This document shows, one piece after another, positions 35,137 to 47,268 of a DNA stretch of 64,000 bases (positions are counted from its first letter, which is position 1; every line of letters starts with the position of its first letter). The stretch is from contig JAMFTG010000295.1 in assembly GCA_023974075.1 (NCBI GenBank), positions 1-64,000 of the forward strand, in the 5' to 3' direction. This DNA is from Chaenocephalus aceratus. Lineage: Eukaryota; Chordata; Actinopteri; Perciformes; Channichthyidae. Below the pieces are notes generated by a model. It did not search any database and was not told the DNA's origin. It worked only from the letters and a program-made list of their open reading frames with translations. Both the position numbers and the translations under genes were made by a program.

Positions 35137-35266
35137 CTCAGAAGTCTGCAGATGCTGCTCCTGTAACCGAGTCTCTGGCTCGCAGCCGCCACGCTGGGAG
35201 GGACGGGTGGACGGGCCGGGAAATAAATCAGGACGGCCACGAAGAGCAAAGCAATCGCAGCTAACT
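35137..35266 (-). CDS. slc49a4: slc49a4 exon 4: TM6 and start of central loop
   Basis: A 130-nt exon for residues 223-265 plus two bases of Ser266. TM6 (about 224-238) is followed by [10 protein letters not shown] and [12 protein letters not shown], almost identical to human [22 protein letters not shown]; this is the start of the long cytoplasmic loop between the two six-helix halves. The acceptor is GGCAG/A at 35267 and the donor CTGAG/GTACAA at 35136. The donor runs at once into a (CA)n tract about 33 repeats long. Confidence 0.95.
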
Positions 35267-35840
35267 CTGCCGGAGAACAGGGACAAAAGATAAAAGACAT
35301 ACTTGTTATTACAAATATAAGACAGTCAGAGTCATTTCACCTCATCTAAAAGACTCATGAAACTTAGACAAGCACTGGTTAATAACACTTTTTTACTATT
35401 TGGTTGTTTTGCAAAAGCTCCATTGCCATTTCTTAACCTCTCAAACTTTGATTGGTTATTCTTTCCCTCACATCGATCTGACGTTTTGATCTTTCTTTCG
35501 ATGACCTCTAAAACTTTAGTTGCACACACGGGTGTCTGCTTTGTCCTTTTGAAACTTAATAATTATACTACCTTGGGTTGAACAAAAAGCTGCAGCCTCA
35601 ATCTATTACAACGCGCTTGTTTCTCCTTTCGGCGTGCTTTTAATTTTCTGAGTCAGTTAAGCATAACAGTCGCAGCGATCTAATTTGCAGCGGGCGGTTA
35701 TGAACAGTGTAATTGGGCTTTTTGGCATTTGTGCAACATTTTTGGATCCCCCGGCCTGATTGTTTTTATGTTTTATGTCCCTAGACGGGGCTGACATGAT
35801 GTAGAAATGATGTGCTATCGATCCTTCGTGCCCTATGAAG
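35267..35840. other. Intron 3, repeat-poor part
   Basis: No element ends were found. The 35590-35780 stretch (AAGCATAACAGTCGCAGCGA, TCTAATTTGCAGCGGGCGGT) has the mixed composition of conserved non-coding DNA, unproved. Confidence 0.3.
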
Positions 35841-36483
35841 CAGGGGCGGTTCTACGGGGGGGCAACAGGGGCCAGTGCCCTTGTAACACTGACAAGGGAC
35901 CCCCCCTGTGGCCCCCATCCAAAAAAAGTTACAATATTACGATTTATTGGAACTAAATCAAATCAGAGACCCGAATGTACAGTGGAGATTAAACTGTTCA
36001 TTACCTTATAAAAGCAAATACTGTTTATGTTTTTTAATTAAATTGTCACTTAAAGTTACTAAAACAAATACTCTAAATGAAAAAAACTGCTGCTGCAGCT
36101 TCTACTGAAGCCAGTCCCCAACTCCGGGGACTTCCGGCCGGGGACTTCTGGTGGCCGTGAAGTGGTTTGCGGCCTGCCAGTAAACCCAAAGCAGAAGAAG
36201 AAGAAGTGACGTCAGCGGCTTCATTTGCCTAATCCTCCCTCAGGAACTTATTCCGGTGTGAACGCGATCTGTACTTAGTTCATGAGAACTAAAGAGTTCT
36301 GATGAACTAAGTTCTCATGAACTAAGTACGGCAAAGTACTTGGTGTGAAAGCGCCTATTGACTGTATTTTATGTTTATTTTACACAATTACTTTATACTG
36401 TCTTTGTCTTTTTAACCTGCTTTTATTGTGCCCCTCATGAAATAACTGGCCCCCCCAGTAAAATTGGTCTAGAACCGCCACTG
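35841..36483. mobile_element. hAT-type MITE ending 28 bp from exon 3 donor
   Basis: CAGGGGCGGTTCTACGGGGG at the left; GGTCTAGAACCGCCACTG at the right. Flanks CTATGAAG (35833-35840) and CTCTGAAG (36484-36491) match at seven of eight bases. Inside is a foldback around 36260-36340 (TTAGTTCATGAGAACTAA, TTCTCATGAACTAAGTAC). Confidence 0.85.
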
Positions 36484-36511
36484 CTCTGAAGTTCTCGCTT
36501 TCCATTAGTAC

Positions 36512-36783
36512 CTGCATACATAACCATCTGGATTCTTTCTCGGATGAAGTTCTCGTCACCCACTGATACCGTAGAGGTGAACGTCTGGGTGTTGTTGGGG
36601 GCCGGGACCACCAGAGGTCCGATTATAAAGGAAGCAGCGCCCCCCAGGTAGGAGAAGAGGGAGGCTACGGCCGTCGCTGTGGCTCTCTGGTCCGGGGCGA
36701 ACCATGTGGTGGAGAGGAAGGGGCCGGCGCTCATTATGGTAGGGCCGGCCAAACCATTCAGGAACTGTCCCCCGTGTATCAAC
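36512..36783 (-). CDS. slc49a4: slc49a4 exon 3: TM4-TM5 and glycosylated lumenal loop
   Basis: A 272-nt exon completing Trp132 and encoding 133-222. [15 protein letters not shown] (133-147) is near-identical to human, followed by PFLSTTWF (153-160), the cytoplasmic RATATA segment (165-170), TM5 and [11 protein letters not shown]. The NNT sequon (Asn195) lies in the lumenal loop where human DIRC2 carries its N-glycan and is cut by cathepsin L. The loop sequence after it is diverged, as expected. The acceptor is at 36784 (AACAG/G) and the donor GCAG/GTACTA at 36511. A hAT-type MITE ends 28 bp past the donor. Confidence 0.96.
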
Positions 36784-38429
36784 CTGTTACAGGAGGGAGG
36801 AGGAAATCATTTTAATTTACCAGAAACAGCAAAAACAAAAGGAAGAACATCACCAGGTTGTTGGAAAGTAGTGTTGTTATATTAAAAACATTTCTTTAGT
36901 CTGATGTACAGTAGTAGAGACTGCTGAACACTAGTAGCTTTGAACTGTGGAACATTTGTAACTCAGGTTCCTATCAATGTACCACATGTCTTTTCTATGT
37001 GTCTTCAATACAAAATTATAAGAACCTTTAAAATTTAAAAAACATATCTCCTGCATAATGGCCAGTGTGGCAGTGACGACTTATGTTGTAGTTAGCATTA
37101 GCAGTTAGAATTGCCCTGGGTCCCTTGACTAAAAGCAATGGAATTTTTTCATTGTATTTTGGAATATTGCAGAAATAAGATGTGTGCCAAACAAACGTTT
37201 TTGTGATACTTGCACGTTACGTCCAGCAAGATAATCTCCACATATTAAAACCTCTTTTATGATCTTTGAAGCTAAATACGCAATCACCAGAAGTATAAAA
37301 GTCATAATCACATGACTTCCAAAGCTAAGCTAAAGGTGGCTAATGTGCGGAGCGATGACGTCCAGTAGTCTCATTTACACTTGTTAGCAACTGATTTTTT
37401 TTAAGACATACTGTATATTGAGTGGGGTATTTACTGATGTATTTTATGTTGTTGAACAAAACGTTAATATCTTCAGCTTGTGTTAATCACAGATCTATTT
37501 TAGGCATCTAACCAAAAGCAAATTCAGAAAACCGTTGATTTGGGAGACATGGAACCAAAAGTGGTAAAATGCTGACTCATTTCTGGGTTTTAAAACTCAT
37601 CCTTGCACCACTCGATGTCAGTTATTATAATGGTGTAATGAGGGTTCACACTCCAAATACATTTCCGCATGTTAAAGAATAACAATAAGGTTATTATAAT
37701 GGTGACACCAGACACTGAAGGTACTTAGGTGTATCTGTCTCATTAAAGTCTAACAGCTACCCAGATGTGGCAAATCTATTTCTCTCAGCTCGGCTGCTTT
37801 CAGCTTCCATCATGACGTTTTCTGTCTCTGGAAGGTTGAGTCTGAATTGTGTGCATCCGCAGTGACCTTGAAAATCTACTATAAGTAAATTAATGGAAAT
37901 CTGATCCCATATGATATTTAACTCAACGATGTCCCTGAACATAGATGAGATTTCTGCTGCCAGCTGTTGCAGGGACGTTGCACGACACTCAGGTGGAGGA
38001 CTGTGACGCCTTTAAAAGGTTCAGAAAACAACCTAACCAGGAGTTAAAACATTGTCTGGGTAGGAGGACTCTCTGCACTCACAACAAGTTTAGTTTAAGG
38101 TGCTCTTTGGAAATATGTAGATGTATAAATCACACGAAAAAAACTCGAGGGCACTCTCTTTTTAAAGAACTAAAATGCCTTTTATGTAATGGCATAGTCA
38201 TAATAAAACTCAAAACTAATTCTGTTGCATTTTGGCATCCAGCCATCGGATTTTAACAGATTTAATGGGCGATGGCATTCAACCAAAAATAAATCTTCCA
38301 CCTGAACATGGTGCTGTGACCTTGTGACCTCAAGAGGATGTAGACTAATAGAATCAGTAATCATAAGTTTGTGGCACATTTGACAGAAAAGTAAAAGTTG
38401 TGTGGTTCCTATAGTAATTTCATGTTTTT
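36784..38429. other. Intron 2, no feature recognised
   Basis: Apparently unique AT-rich sequence; a short direct repeat of TTATTATAATGGTG lies at 37622 and 37691. Confidence 0.4.
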
Positions 38430-39534
38430 AACTGGCGGTTTTGATGTGTTTCAGTCGGGCTTTCGACCTAACCACAGCACTGAGACTTCACTTGTTAAGG
38501 TCTTAAATGACATCCATTTGAACACAGACAGTGGCAGAATATCAGTGTTAGTATTATTAGATCTCGGCGCTGCCTTTGATACTGTTGACCACAACATATT
38601 GTTAGACCGTCTTGAAAACTGGGTGGGAGTTTCAGCAACAGCTCTAAACTGGTTTAGCTCCTACTTGAAGGACAGAACAAACTTTGTCTCAACAGGCAAT
38701 TACAAATCAACCCTGATAAATATGTCATGCGGGGTTCCTCAAGGCTCCATCTTAGGACCTTTGCTTTTTAATATTTATATGCTACCTCAGGCTGAAATTA
38801 TTAAAAAGGGCGATCTAAGCTATCACATCTATGCAGACGACACCCAGATTTATTTTAAAATTACACTGGGAGACTATTCTCCGATTAGAACACTGAGCAA
38901 GTGCATTGAGCACATCACTGACTGGATGACTCAGAACTTTCTCCAATTAAACAAACAAAAAACTGAGATCATTGTTTTTGGAGCAAAGAAGGACCGATTA
39001 AAAGTAATCACAGAGCTTCAGTCAGCAGACTACAAAGTAACTCACAAAGCAAGACATCTGGGTGTAGTGATGGACTCAGACCTGAATGTTAACAGTCACA
39101 TTACAACAGTTATTAGGTCTGCATACTACCACCTGAAGAACATATCAAGGATTAATGTCGCAACAGGAATTAGAAAAAGTTGTCCATGCTTTTATTTTCA
39201 GTAGACTCGACTACTGCAATAGTGTATTCACAGGTCTCACTAAAAAATCTATCAGAAAGCTGCAGCTGATCCAGAACGCTGCTGCTCGAGTCCTCACTGA
39301 CACTAGAAAAGTGGATCACATCACTCCTGTTCTGAGATCATTACAGTGGCTTCCAGTCTGCCAAATAATTGATTTTAAAATACTACTGCTAGTTTTTAAA
39401 TCACTAAAGGTCTTAGGGCCGAGGTATATAGACGACCTACTCCATCACTATGAAGCATCCAGGAGTCTCAGGTCTTCTGGGTCGGGTCTGCTCTCTGTTC
39501 CGAGAATAACCACTAAAAGCAGCTTTTAGTTATT

Positions 39535-39568
<34 letters not shown>

Positions 39569-40040
39569 TCAACTTATTGTCATTACACAGTACAGGTACC
39601 ATGTAACGAAACGGTTTCTCTGCATTTTACCCATCCTAGTGTTAGGAGCAGTGGGCTGCCATTAAGTACGGCGCCCGGGGAGCAGTGTAGGGAACGGTGC
39701 CTTGCTCAGGGACACCTCGGTAGCACTTGGCCCAACAATTTGGAACAAACTGCCTAAATCGTGCACGTCCGCCGAAACACGTCCTATTTTTAAATCCCGA
39801 CTAAAAACGCACCTATTTGCCGCTGCTTTTAATTGAGCTGCCCATACTCACACATACAGTATGCCTTTTCAGTCATGTATTCTAAGGAGATACATGTGTA
39901 TACGATTGTATAGATGTGTGTGCAAGTACGTTTTGTATGTATGTATATTATGCATAATATTTTCTACAACATAGTAAGCATTTCTTTTTACCCAGGATGA
40001 CCCTGTCTGCTTCTGTTCATTATTGTAAAAATAAACAAAA
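38430..40040 (+). mobile_element. L2-type LINE, RT domain to 3' UTR, broken
   Basis: A 5'-truncated copy starting in the reverse transcriptase: FQSGFRPNHSTETSLVKVLN, motif A L-L-D-L-G-A-A-F-D-T-V-D-H, CGVPQGSILGPLLFNIYM, and the catalytic Y-A-D-D-T-Q (about 38830). A frameshift near 39170 moves to R-L-D-Y-C-N-S-V-F-T-G-L and I-Q-N-A-A-A-R-V-L. After an insertion (39535-39735) the end resumes as TIWNKLPKSC and L-K-T-H-L-F. It is the longest retroelement coding remnant in the window; not a host gene. Confidence 0.92.
39535..39735. mobile_element. SINE-like insertion with (ATAG)n inside the LINE
   Basis: (ATAG)n (39535-39567) is followed by TTGTCATTACACAGTACAGG and GGGCTGCCATTAAGTACGGC ... GTGCCTTGCTCAGGGACACC, a dispersed fish repeat. 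The LINE frame continues on both sides. Confidence 0.7.
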
Positions 40041-40318
40041 AAGTCACAAAAGAGTCAAGATATTAAAACATTTTACACAAAGTCAATCAGAACTGTATTT
40101 GTCTACAACAGTGAAAGGCTAAGTGATGCAACGATATCATCTAGAAATGTATAAATATAATTATATACACATCTAAAGGACATTTTTCTGCACAATGATT
40201 ACTTTTACTTTTTATACTTCAAGACCATTTAGCTGATAATACTTATTATAGTACTTAAGTAAGATTTTGAATGCAGGACTTTTACTTGTAATAAAGTAAT
40301 TTGACAATAATGTATAGG

Positions 40319-40811
40319 TGTTTGGGAATAATTTGCTTAGGTAGGTATTCAATGTTCGACACAGTTCATAATTTTCTCGCCTTGAGTATTGCTGCTATGT
40401 CTCTTAAGAAGGGGCAGCTTGGGCGCATTGTTGTTGTCAGCATAAGACTGGGCAACTCTCGGTCAGAGATAGTTACTGTTGTGGGACACCTGGAACACAT
40501 CCTTCTCGGGGTGTAGACGACCCCGAGCCATAAGCGACAACAAATGTGATGCAGTGTCCTCAGCTGTTTAGTCTATCTATTGAAGAACGTTGATTATTAC
40601 ACTCTGAACTAGTTCAAACCTGGAGCTACAGGAGGGTTCTGAATTGATTGTGGCATCTCAACCGTGTGGTCAGATCGTGGCCCGTGACATGTCGTGTGAA
40701 TTCTTCGGCCGAAGCTCCAAATAAACCGTCAGTGTTTGCCATCAAAGCTCCAGCTCTCCTCGTGTCTCTCTCTGAGTCCTGACTCCAATCGCTTCAGAAG
40801 TTTCTCCCACA
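40319..40811 (+). mobile_element. Solo LTR, 493 bp, 5-bp target duplication ATAGG
   Basis: It starts TGTTTGGGAATAATTTG and ends TTTCTCCCACA, so TG...CA ends. Identical ATAGG flanks lie at 40314-40318 and 40812-40816. An AATAAA signal lies near 40720. The strand is inferred from that signal. No internal retroviral or gypsy coding sequence is present. Confidence 0.82.
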
Positions 40812-40831
40812 ATAGGTACTTTTACTAAAGC

Positions 40832-41012
40832 ATTGATTGTGGCATCTCAACCGTGTGGTCAGACCGCAATCTCAATTCCGTGACATGTCGTGTGAATTCT
40901 CCGGCCGAAACTCGAAATAAACCGTCAGTGTTTGCCATCAAAGCTCCAGCTCTCCATCGTGCCTCTCTCTGAGTCCTGACTCCAATTACTTCAGAAGTTT
41001 CCCCCACAGGTA
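40832..41012 (+). repeat. Tandem duplicate of the LTR 3' part and its flank
   Basis: ATTGATTGTGGCATCTCAAC at about 40832 repeats 40644, and AGGTACTTTTACAAAAGCAT repeats the flank after the LTR. The copies differ by several substitutions and one insertion (CGCAATCTCAATTC). Confidence 0.85.
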
Positions 41013-41049
41013 CTTTTACAAAAGCATCTGAATACTTCTTCCACCACTG

Positions 41050-41960
41050 GGTGGTGATGGGAGAAAATGAAAAGGGTGAAGCAGGACAAACAGGGATTCT
41101 TGGTTAAAGTATTTAGTATTTTATACCGTGGTTTTTCTACATTAAGATTTGAAATTTGACAGCTTAAAAACTTCAGCTGATTCTTATTCAACATAAGTGT
41201 GGGCAGGCTGGAGGGAGAAGACTGGATGTTTGTAACGTTATTCAAACTTAACTTCAGGACCGAGTTAACACCAGTTTGTAAGACTGAATAACACCAATCA
41301 GTAAAAATGTAATATAATATGTTCAGATCCAAGGGCATGCGACAACTCGCCTTCAATATTAAACCAAGAAATATTATACAAGACCTAAGTAAAAAAGAAA
41401 AACTGTCTTTATGAAACTGATTTGAGACTCACTGACACATAGCTGTCAGGCTTCTGGCGTCTATCAATGTCAAACCATCGTTGTGACAATTTAGAAAATC
41501 CACCTGTGTGGCAATGACAGCTATATTCAGACAGGACTCAATACTGTGCTGACATGATAGCGCACAAATACAAAACTGCTACCACACTGTGAGAAGTGGG
41601 AAAGTATTTTTTTCTAGAAGAAAATTGGAGTTGTAAATGTTTAAAAAAGCCATACATGAATTTGTCTGAATAAAATACAACCCAAAACTGCTAATAGTTA
41701 TTCTTATTTCAATAACTATGCGATCAGGGAATAAGTTAATCAAATCTTGACAGAAATCAGATGACAATTGTCTCTACAATGAGCTTTGTTCATTAACAAA
41801 AAAGTGTGAATGTTCAATATCCCAAACTACATTTAAAAATAAAACTCTTCAGGCTTAAAGCAGACTAATATCAGTTTGTCTAACTGTCTGTGTGCTTACA
41901 TTTATCTGCCCTCTAACTCTTTACCTTTGCTTTCCACTGTCGCTTCGGTTCAAGGATAAA
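41050..41960. other. Intron 2, no feature recognised
   Basis: AT-rich sequence; no repeat ends or coding similarity were recognised. Confidence 0.4.
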
Positions 41961-42455
41961 GTGCAGGGGATATGCAGGAATCCTGAAGTCCAATGTAATA
42001 CCTTTTTTAAGACCCTTTCCAAGACCTCATCGCCACTTCGAGTTTTAAACCGGTTACCTTGGCGACACACTTTACCTCACATTGACTATATACAGTATTG
42101 AGTGTCCTTCCTCCTTATCTTCCAACCATTTGGACGCAGACTTGCATTTCCCCATAACGATGTTGCTTAGCAACCGGCGTAAACGGACCTTCGCGCTATC
42201 AAGCAGTGAGCGCGCGACGTCCTGTTCAGATGACGTCAAACCCAACGGGACTGCCATCAATAAACTCCACAGAATCACACGACACACCTACGCCATGACT
42301 ACATTCAGGCAGACTGCAGAACACAACCTCTCTGGACCATTTATATACTTATTGAAAACAAGCTACAAAATGTAAGACCTTGGAAAATGCCGTTTAATAC
42401 TTTTCAATAGCCTTAATTTTGGCTAATACTTTTTAAGACCCCGCGGACACCCTGA
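41961..42455. mobile_element. Possible hAT-type MITE with AAGACC... ends
   Basis: AATACCTTTTTTAAGACCCT at the left and CTAATACTTTTTAAGACCCC then GCGGACACCCTG at the right resemble a common fish MITE. The left end is poorly defined. Confidence 0.45.
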
Positions 42456-43593
42456 CATGTCACGGCAGCGTACAAACTGTAGTGTTCAGAGAATAACTAA
42501 CACACCATCAGCTCCTAAATACTCTGTTGCTCTTACTTTTCATTCACCCTACTCCTTCTTTCTTTGCAGAAGTGTCTCTATCTCACTACATCTAGTTGGC
42601 AATTTTCTAAACATTCTTCTCTTTCGATTTAAGAAAAACCTGGCAACAAAAGAAGCCATCTCCTTAAATCCTTTCGTGCTCCCTCAACACAAAACGCTGC
42701 AGTACAACCATTGTTTAAAAGTGATATTAGAGGTTATATATCTGAACACCTAACTCATATTATAAGCACTTTGATTGAACTTTCAGAACTTTGGAAAACT
42801 CTGCATTACAAAGTTTGTTCAGTACTTGATTGAAGTTCAGTCCCGAGTGTTTCTGTCTGTGCTCTCCCGCTATGAAGATTGCCTTTAATGTGACAGGTGA
42901 TGAGGACCGATGGAGAGTACCACGAGGACGAGTGGTCCCATGGGGCGAAGGCAAACTGGGTGATTTATTTAATCAGTATTGATGAACCCTGTCGCACTAA
43001 TCTGACCATCTCAAAAAGGCCAAACAATTCAGTGTTTCTCTCGTGACGGGACTTTTCCAATCAGTGTCTGAGTGAGTCTGAGATCCCACTGATGGACACT
43101 TACCAATCACACCAGATGATACTTATCTACGTATTTAAATACAGAACAGAGAAAACGGCGAGTGAAAGCGCGCAAACACAAGGGAATGAGCAGGGTAAAA
43201 AAATGTCATCTTTGATTCGAGTGCCGACCTAATCACAGCGAGGGGTAATCACAGCGTTTCTCTCCTTATGTGAACTTCACCAAACAAACACTTCTTCAGA
43301 ATAGCAACTGTGGGAGATACACAGCCGAACTTTGTCATAAAAGTCGAGGAACTTACACAACATCTCTTTGATTTCCCTGCAACAAAAAAAAGATCTTAAA
43401 AAGCATAAAGGCGTTACTTCCTCAAGACGCTTGTGTCTTAAAAAGAAAACGAAGTTAAGGCGCCTTTCAAACATGAAAGCAACAACCGCAGATCTGCAGG
43501 AGGCTGTCGAGGGAACTTCTAAACCGGGGGAACTTTGTCAAATGCCGTGTTTGATGGCTCTTGCAATGCCCTTGAACTCATCCCATCATCCTC
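42456..43593. other. Intron 2, no feature recognised
   Basis: No element end or gene-like frame was found. Confidence 0.4.
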
Positions 43594-43601
43594 ATCTAAA
43601 G

Positions 43602-44068
43602 CAGGCGTGTCCAAACTACGGTTCATTTTAATTGGCCTGCAACAAATTCTAAAAGTATAATTGAACATAGCCCACACGTGAAACTTGTGCTTGCCTTATA
43701 TTGTACATCTTAATATATAACAGTGTTATTCATGTGTATCAATCACTTCACTTTTCAAATCAATTCTGTCAATTAAAGTTGATTTTTTTTTTTTTACAAC
43801 AAATCTTAGTTGATAAGAAAAAGCCCAATAACTTATTTGCATAACAAAAACAACAAAATATACAACATAAATCAAACCCTATGGAAAGCTATTGTGCTTT
43901 TTTCTTTAAGCATATTCAATTATCAAGCAGAATTGACCTACATTTGATTGAATTCGCTAATTCATAACGTAACTTATGAGGCAATACACCTCACCTCTAG
44001 TGATTGGCCGAGCCCTTCCTATATGTTTCTTTATGTGGCCCTCAGAGAAAACTGTTTGGACACCCCTG
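43602..44068. mobile_element. hAT-type MITE, 467 bp
   Basis: CAGGCGTGTCCAAACTACGG at the left; CTGTTTGGACACCCCTG at the right. Flanks ATCTAAAG (43594-43601) and ATCTTAAG (44069-44076) differ at one base. Confidence 0.85.
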
Positions 44069-44276
44069 ATCTTAAGCTTACTCATAATATGACTTAATAT
44101 CCTGTTCATGAGCCAGCATAAAACACAGGTCACCAAACAAAGCAGATCTGAGTCAGGTCTGTTTTATCTCCACTACTGCAAAGCAAAGAGTGACATCTGC
44201 TGGTGATCCACGGAGCTACACGATCCCATCAGCCTGTCCTTCACTGGGATTATCCTCCATGGCATCCATTAGAACA

Positions 44277-44844
44277 CAGGTGTCAAACTCAAGGCCCGGG
44301 GGTCAAATCAGGCCCGTGGTGGATTTAATTTCGGCCCGCAGGATCATTTCTAATTCCTATTAGATCCGGCCCTCCGGTATATAGCACGCACACCTTCCCT
44401 CCATCCTGAGGGTCTCCTCCGCTCAGAGCCAAACATTGATGACCTTGCTCCCGAGATGAGATGCCAAGTGTCTGAACTAGCATCTCAGAGCAGCAACCTG
44501 AGTTCAATGGATGCTTCCTTCTGCTCTTTCTCTCTCAGGACAACAGGGCATGTTTGGTTTCTCTCTGAGGGGAATAGTTTCTTGAAGCTGTTGTTGGCCT
44601 GTGGAGAAATGTACTCATAAGAAATGACTCTGGAAAGCTGCAGATAGAGCCATGAGAAATGAAAGCAGCTGATTATTTAATGTTGTTTTTAAAGGCAATA
44701 ATTGAAGCTTTGTTAGTTCCAGGTTTAATATGTGCAATAAGTTCATTTCAATAAGTTCTGCAATAAACACTGAACCAGTCCGGCCCTCCACTAGCACCCA
44801 TTTTTTAATTTTGGCCCACTGTGTATTTGAGTTTGACCCCCCTG
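44277..44844. mobile_element. hAT-type MITE, 568 bp
   Basis: CAGGTGTCAAACTCAAGGCC at the left; TTTGAGTTTGACCCCCCTG at the right. CATTAGAACA precedes and follows the element, slightly longer than the 8 bp expected. Confidence 0.85.
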
Positions 44845-45437
44845 CATTAGAACATGGCTTCAAGGGGGTTCGACCTATTACATTTAAGATGCAAATGAGG
44901 CTGACCTGTGTCAGATCTAACGTTTGCCGTGTGATTCATGTTATCTTGTTGAGATCAGTCCACCGTGAATACTGAGCTGAAGGTCAGGGCGGTGAAAGGT
45001 TGTCCTCATCATCCAAGGGGAACACAGCAGACAGGCCTCACCTGGGCTCCCTTACACTTTGACAGACGCCAATAGCTGATGCTTTTGCATGGCTGGATTT
45101 GATGGAATTAGCACATGATGATGTTACTTGTTTCTGTACTAGACTGAGGCTTCAGTTATGCTGAGGTGTATGTCAGCTGACCGCTCAACAGTCCTGCCTT
45201 TTTGTGTTTTCGCAGCCCTGTTTCTGTTTCATTCTATTTCCCTTTTATAGTAAAAGCCTCTGGCAATTGTTGGCAACCGTGTTTATAAGAGTGCTCTGTT
45301 TTGGGTAGGTTCATCCAACACATGTCAAGTCGCGTTGCAATGATGCTGTTCAAGTCGTAACAGAAGAGAGACCGCACATGTTAGTGTCCTCTGGGTTTCC
45401 ACACCAACAACGAGATATCAGATCATGTTCAATATTG
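44845..45437. other. Intron 2, no feature recognised
   Basis: Unique-looking sequence between two hAT-type elements. Confidence 0.4.
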
Positions 45438-45445
45438 GTAATTTG

Positions 45446-45901
45446 GGTAACACTTTATATTAAGGTACACAAAGTCAAGTGCTTATTTATTGCAAGTAAG
45501 GAAGTTGTTGTACATGAGTCTTAATATGCGCTGCTCAATATGGGCCTAATAAGGCAGCAGTACCACAAGAATAGTAGTTCTCCCATAAAAACACTTAATA
45601 TGATCTATTCTTATGGAACAAGACATGAAACTATAAGTGTACATTGTGTCGGAGCAGAGCATATTCAGACCAAAACTCATGGCCCGCAACTTCCTTACTT
45701 GCAATAAATAAGCACTAATTAGAGGGTTATTGAGGAAAACCTCTCAACTAATGGCCTATTACTTGTCGAACATGGTCATGTAGAATAAGGCATTAATAAA
45801 TATTTTATAATGACTAATAAAGAGCCAATATACTGCTAATATGCATGTTAATTAACAACTAGTTGATGGTGAATTTGTGTACCGTAATATAAAGTGTTAC
45901 C
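45446..45901. mobile_element. hAT-type MITE with GGTAACACTTTATA ends, 456 bp
   Basis: GGTAACACTTTATATTAAGG and the inverted CCGTAATATAAAGTGTTACC form the ends. Flanks GTAATTTG (45438-45445) and GTAATTCG (45902-45909) match at seven of eight. A subterminal inverted pair, TTATTGCAAGTAAGGAAGTT with AACTTCCTTACTTGCAATAA, is exact (45487 and 45688). Confidence 0.85.
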
Positions 45902-46069
45902 GTAATTCGAAACCGGTGCAGAACAGATGGACTTCAGAGCAGATTGGGGATGTAAAAGAAACTCTTAACATACCTTACACCACAGGAACATTTCCTATTT
46001 ATTAACCATTGTCTGAAGAGGGGAACTGAACCAAAATTCAAGTACATTGTTTGTATATAGAAACAATTG

Positions 46070-46398
46070 TTCTTCACTGGGGGGATCTTACCAGAATGAG
46101 CTTAAAACCTCGGCCTCAATAGAGATTTTTAAGGGGTGGTTAAAGACCCACCTCTTCCGACAGGCCTTTGGGTCGTCGGAGGAGGTGAGTTAGTGGCTGT
46201 CTTCTTTTTTTTTTTTATTATGGGTGTTTTGTCGTATGTTTTATCCCATGTATTACCTGCTGCTGTTTTATGCCTTTTATTCTACATGTTATAGTTGTAC
46301 TGTGAATTGTGTCCTGTGTACTGTACTGTAAAGCACTTTGTACATCCGTGTTGAGAAGGGTGCTATATAAATAAAGTTTTACTTACTTACTTACTTAT
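46070..46398 (+). mobile_element. LINE 3' end fragment
   Basis: The coding end reads F-K-G-W-L-K-T-H-L-F-R-Q-A-F. The 3' UTR has GTGCTATATAAATAAAGTTT and an (ACTT)n tail at 46380-46398. Confidence 0.75.
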
Positions 46399-47268
46399 AG
46401 ATTTTGTGCAGTGTGTTCTTGACAGACAGTCTGTAGAACATGTAACACGTCAGGATAGTTCATTCACAGGTTCAGGTGTTGTGAAGCTATGGGCTTTAAA
46501 CAAAGCACCAGTTGATGTTGTACTGCCATCAATCATAGGTTATTATTCGATTGGAAACGAATCAAATGTACATATAATATCAGTTCACTTGTGAAAACTG
46601 TTGTATAATGCAGTGACTTTGGGGAATCTTGTCTGAGAAAATAAACCCTGATGCTAGTTATGATAGCTAGAAGTTAAACCTTTGGAATAGGAAGTTTAAA
46701 ACTGACATCTACCAGTCAGGGGGGAAAATCATGTTGGGTAGGGATCGTAAGTGTATGATCAGTATTTTTGGCTCTTACGACAGCCCTAAAAGTCAGGATA
46801 TATTGACCTCAGATGCTAAAATGTACGACCAACTTTTTCGAAAGGACGACATGAAATATAGTACAATTTTAAGGGGCCGTGAAAGATAAAACAAATGGTC
46901 CGTCCCCTAAAGGATTTATGTTTTGATTTACAGATAAAAATAAAACTTCAACTACACCTATAATTCCTGACAGATCATAAAATAAAATAAGGCTCCAAGT
47001 GTGTGAGTGTGGTTAACTTCGCAGAACAGGTAGAGTGAAATATAACGTCCTCAAGATCTAGACCGCACTAAAAACTAGAGGATGAGTGATATAAAGCTTG
47101 GTACAGAATGAAAGCAAGGCCTTGTTATCACTGTTACACAACAGATGAGCTTTTGCTATGTAATGCAGTGATCGATACAAGGTTACAAGTCCAATATGTC
47201 ACGTAGAAAACATGTTTAGTCTACATGCTTCTCTGCGTGTGTAGAAGTGGACTCGTGTAAAAGCACTC
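46399..47268. other. Intron 2, no feature recognised
   Basis: No element or gene recognised. Confidence 0.4.

Larger units (their letters stand above)
40180..41049. mobile_element. Dispersed fish MITE-like repeat (ACTTCTTCCACCACTG end) hosting a solo LTR
   Basis: Outer parts 40180-40318 (GAATGCAGGACTTTTACTTG) and 41013-41049 (CTGAATACTTCTTCCACCAC) are two halves of a repeat also seen at 61320-61680. The LTR (40319-40811) and a partial tandem copy separate them. Confidence 0.65.

Noticed and set aside
38398..39529. Host gene with a reverse-transcriptase-like domain
   Set aside because: Motifs, frameshift, truncation and 3' tail are those of an L2-type LINE.
42082..42375. Overlapping frames on both strands at 42.1-42.4 kb as a gene
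   Set aside because: They lie in a probable MITE and match no family I know.
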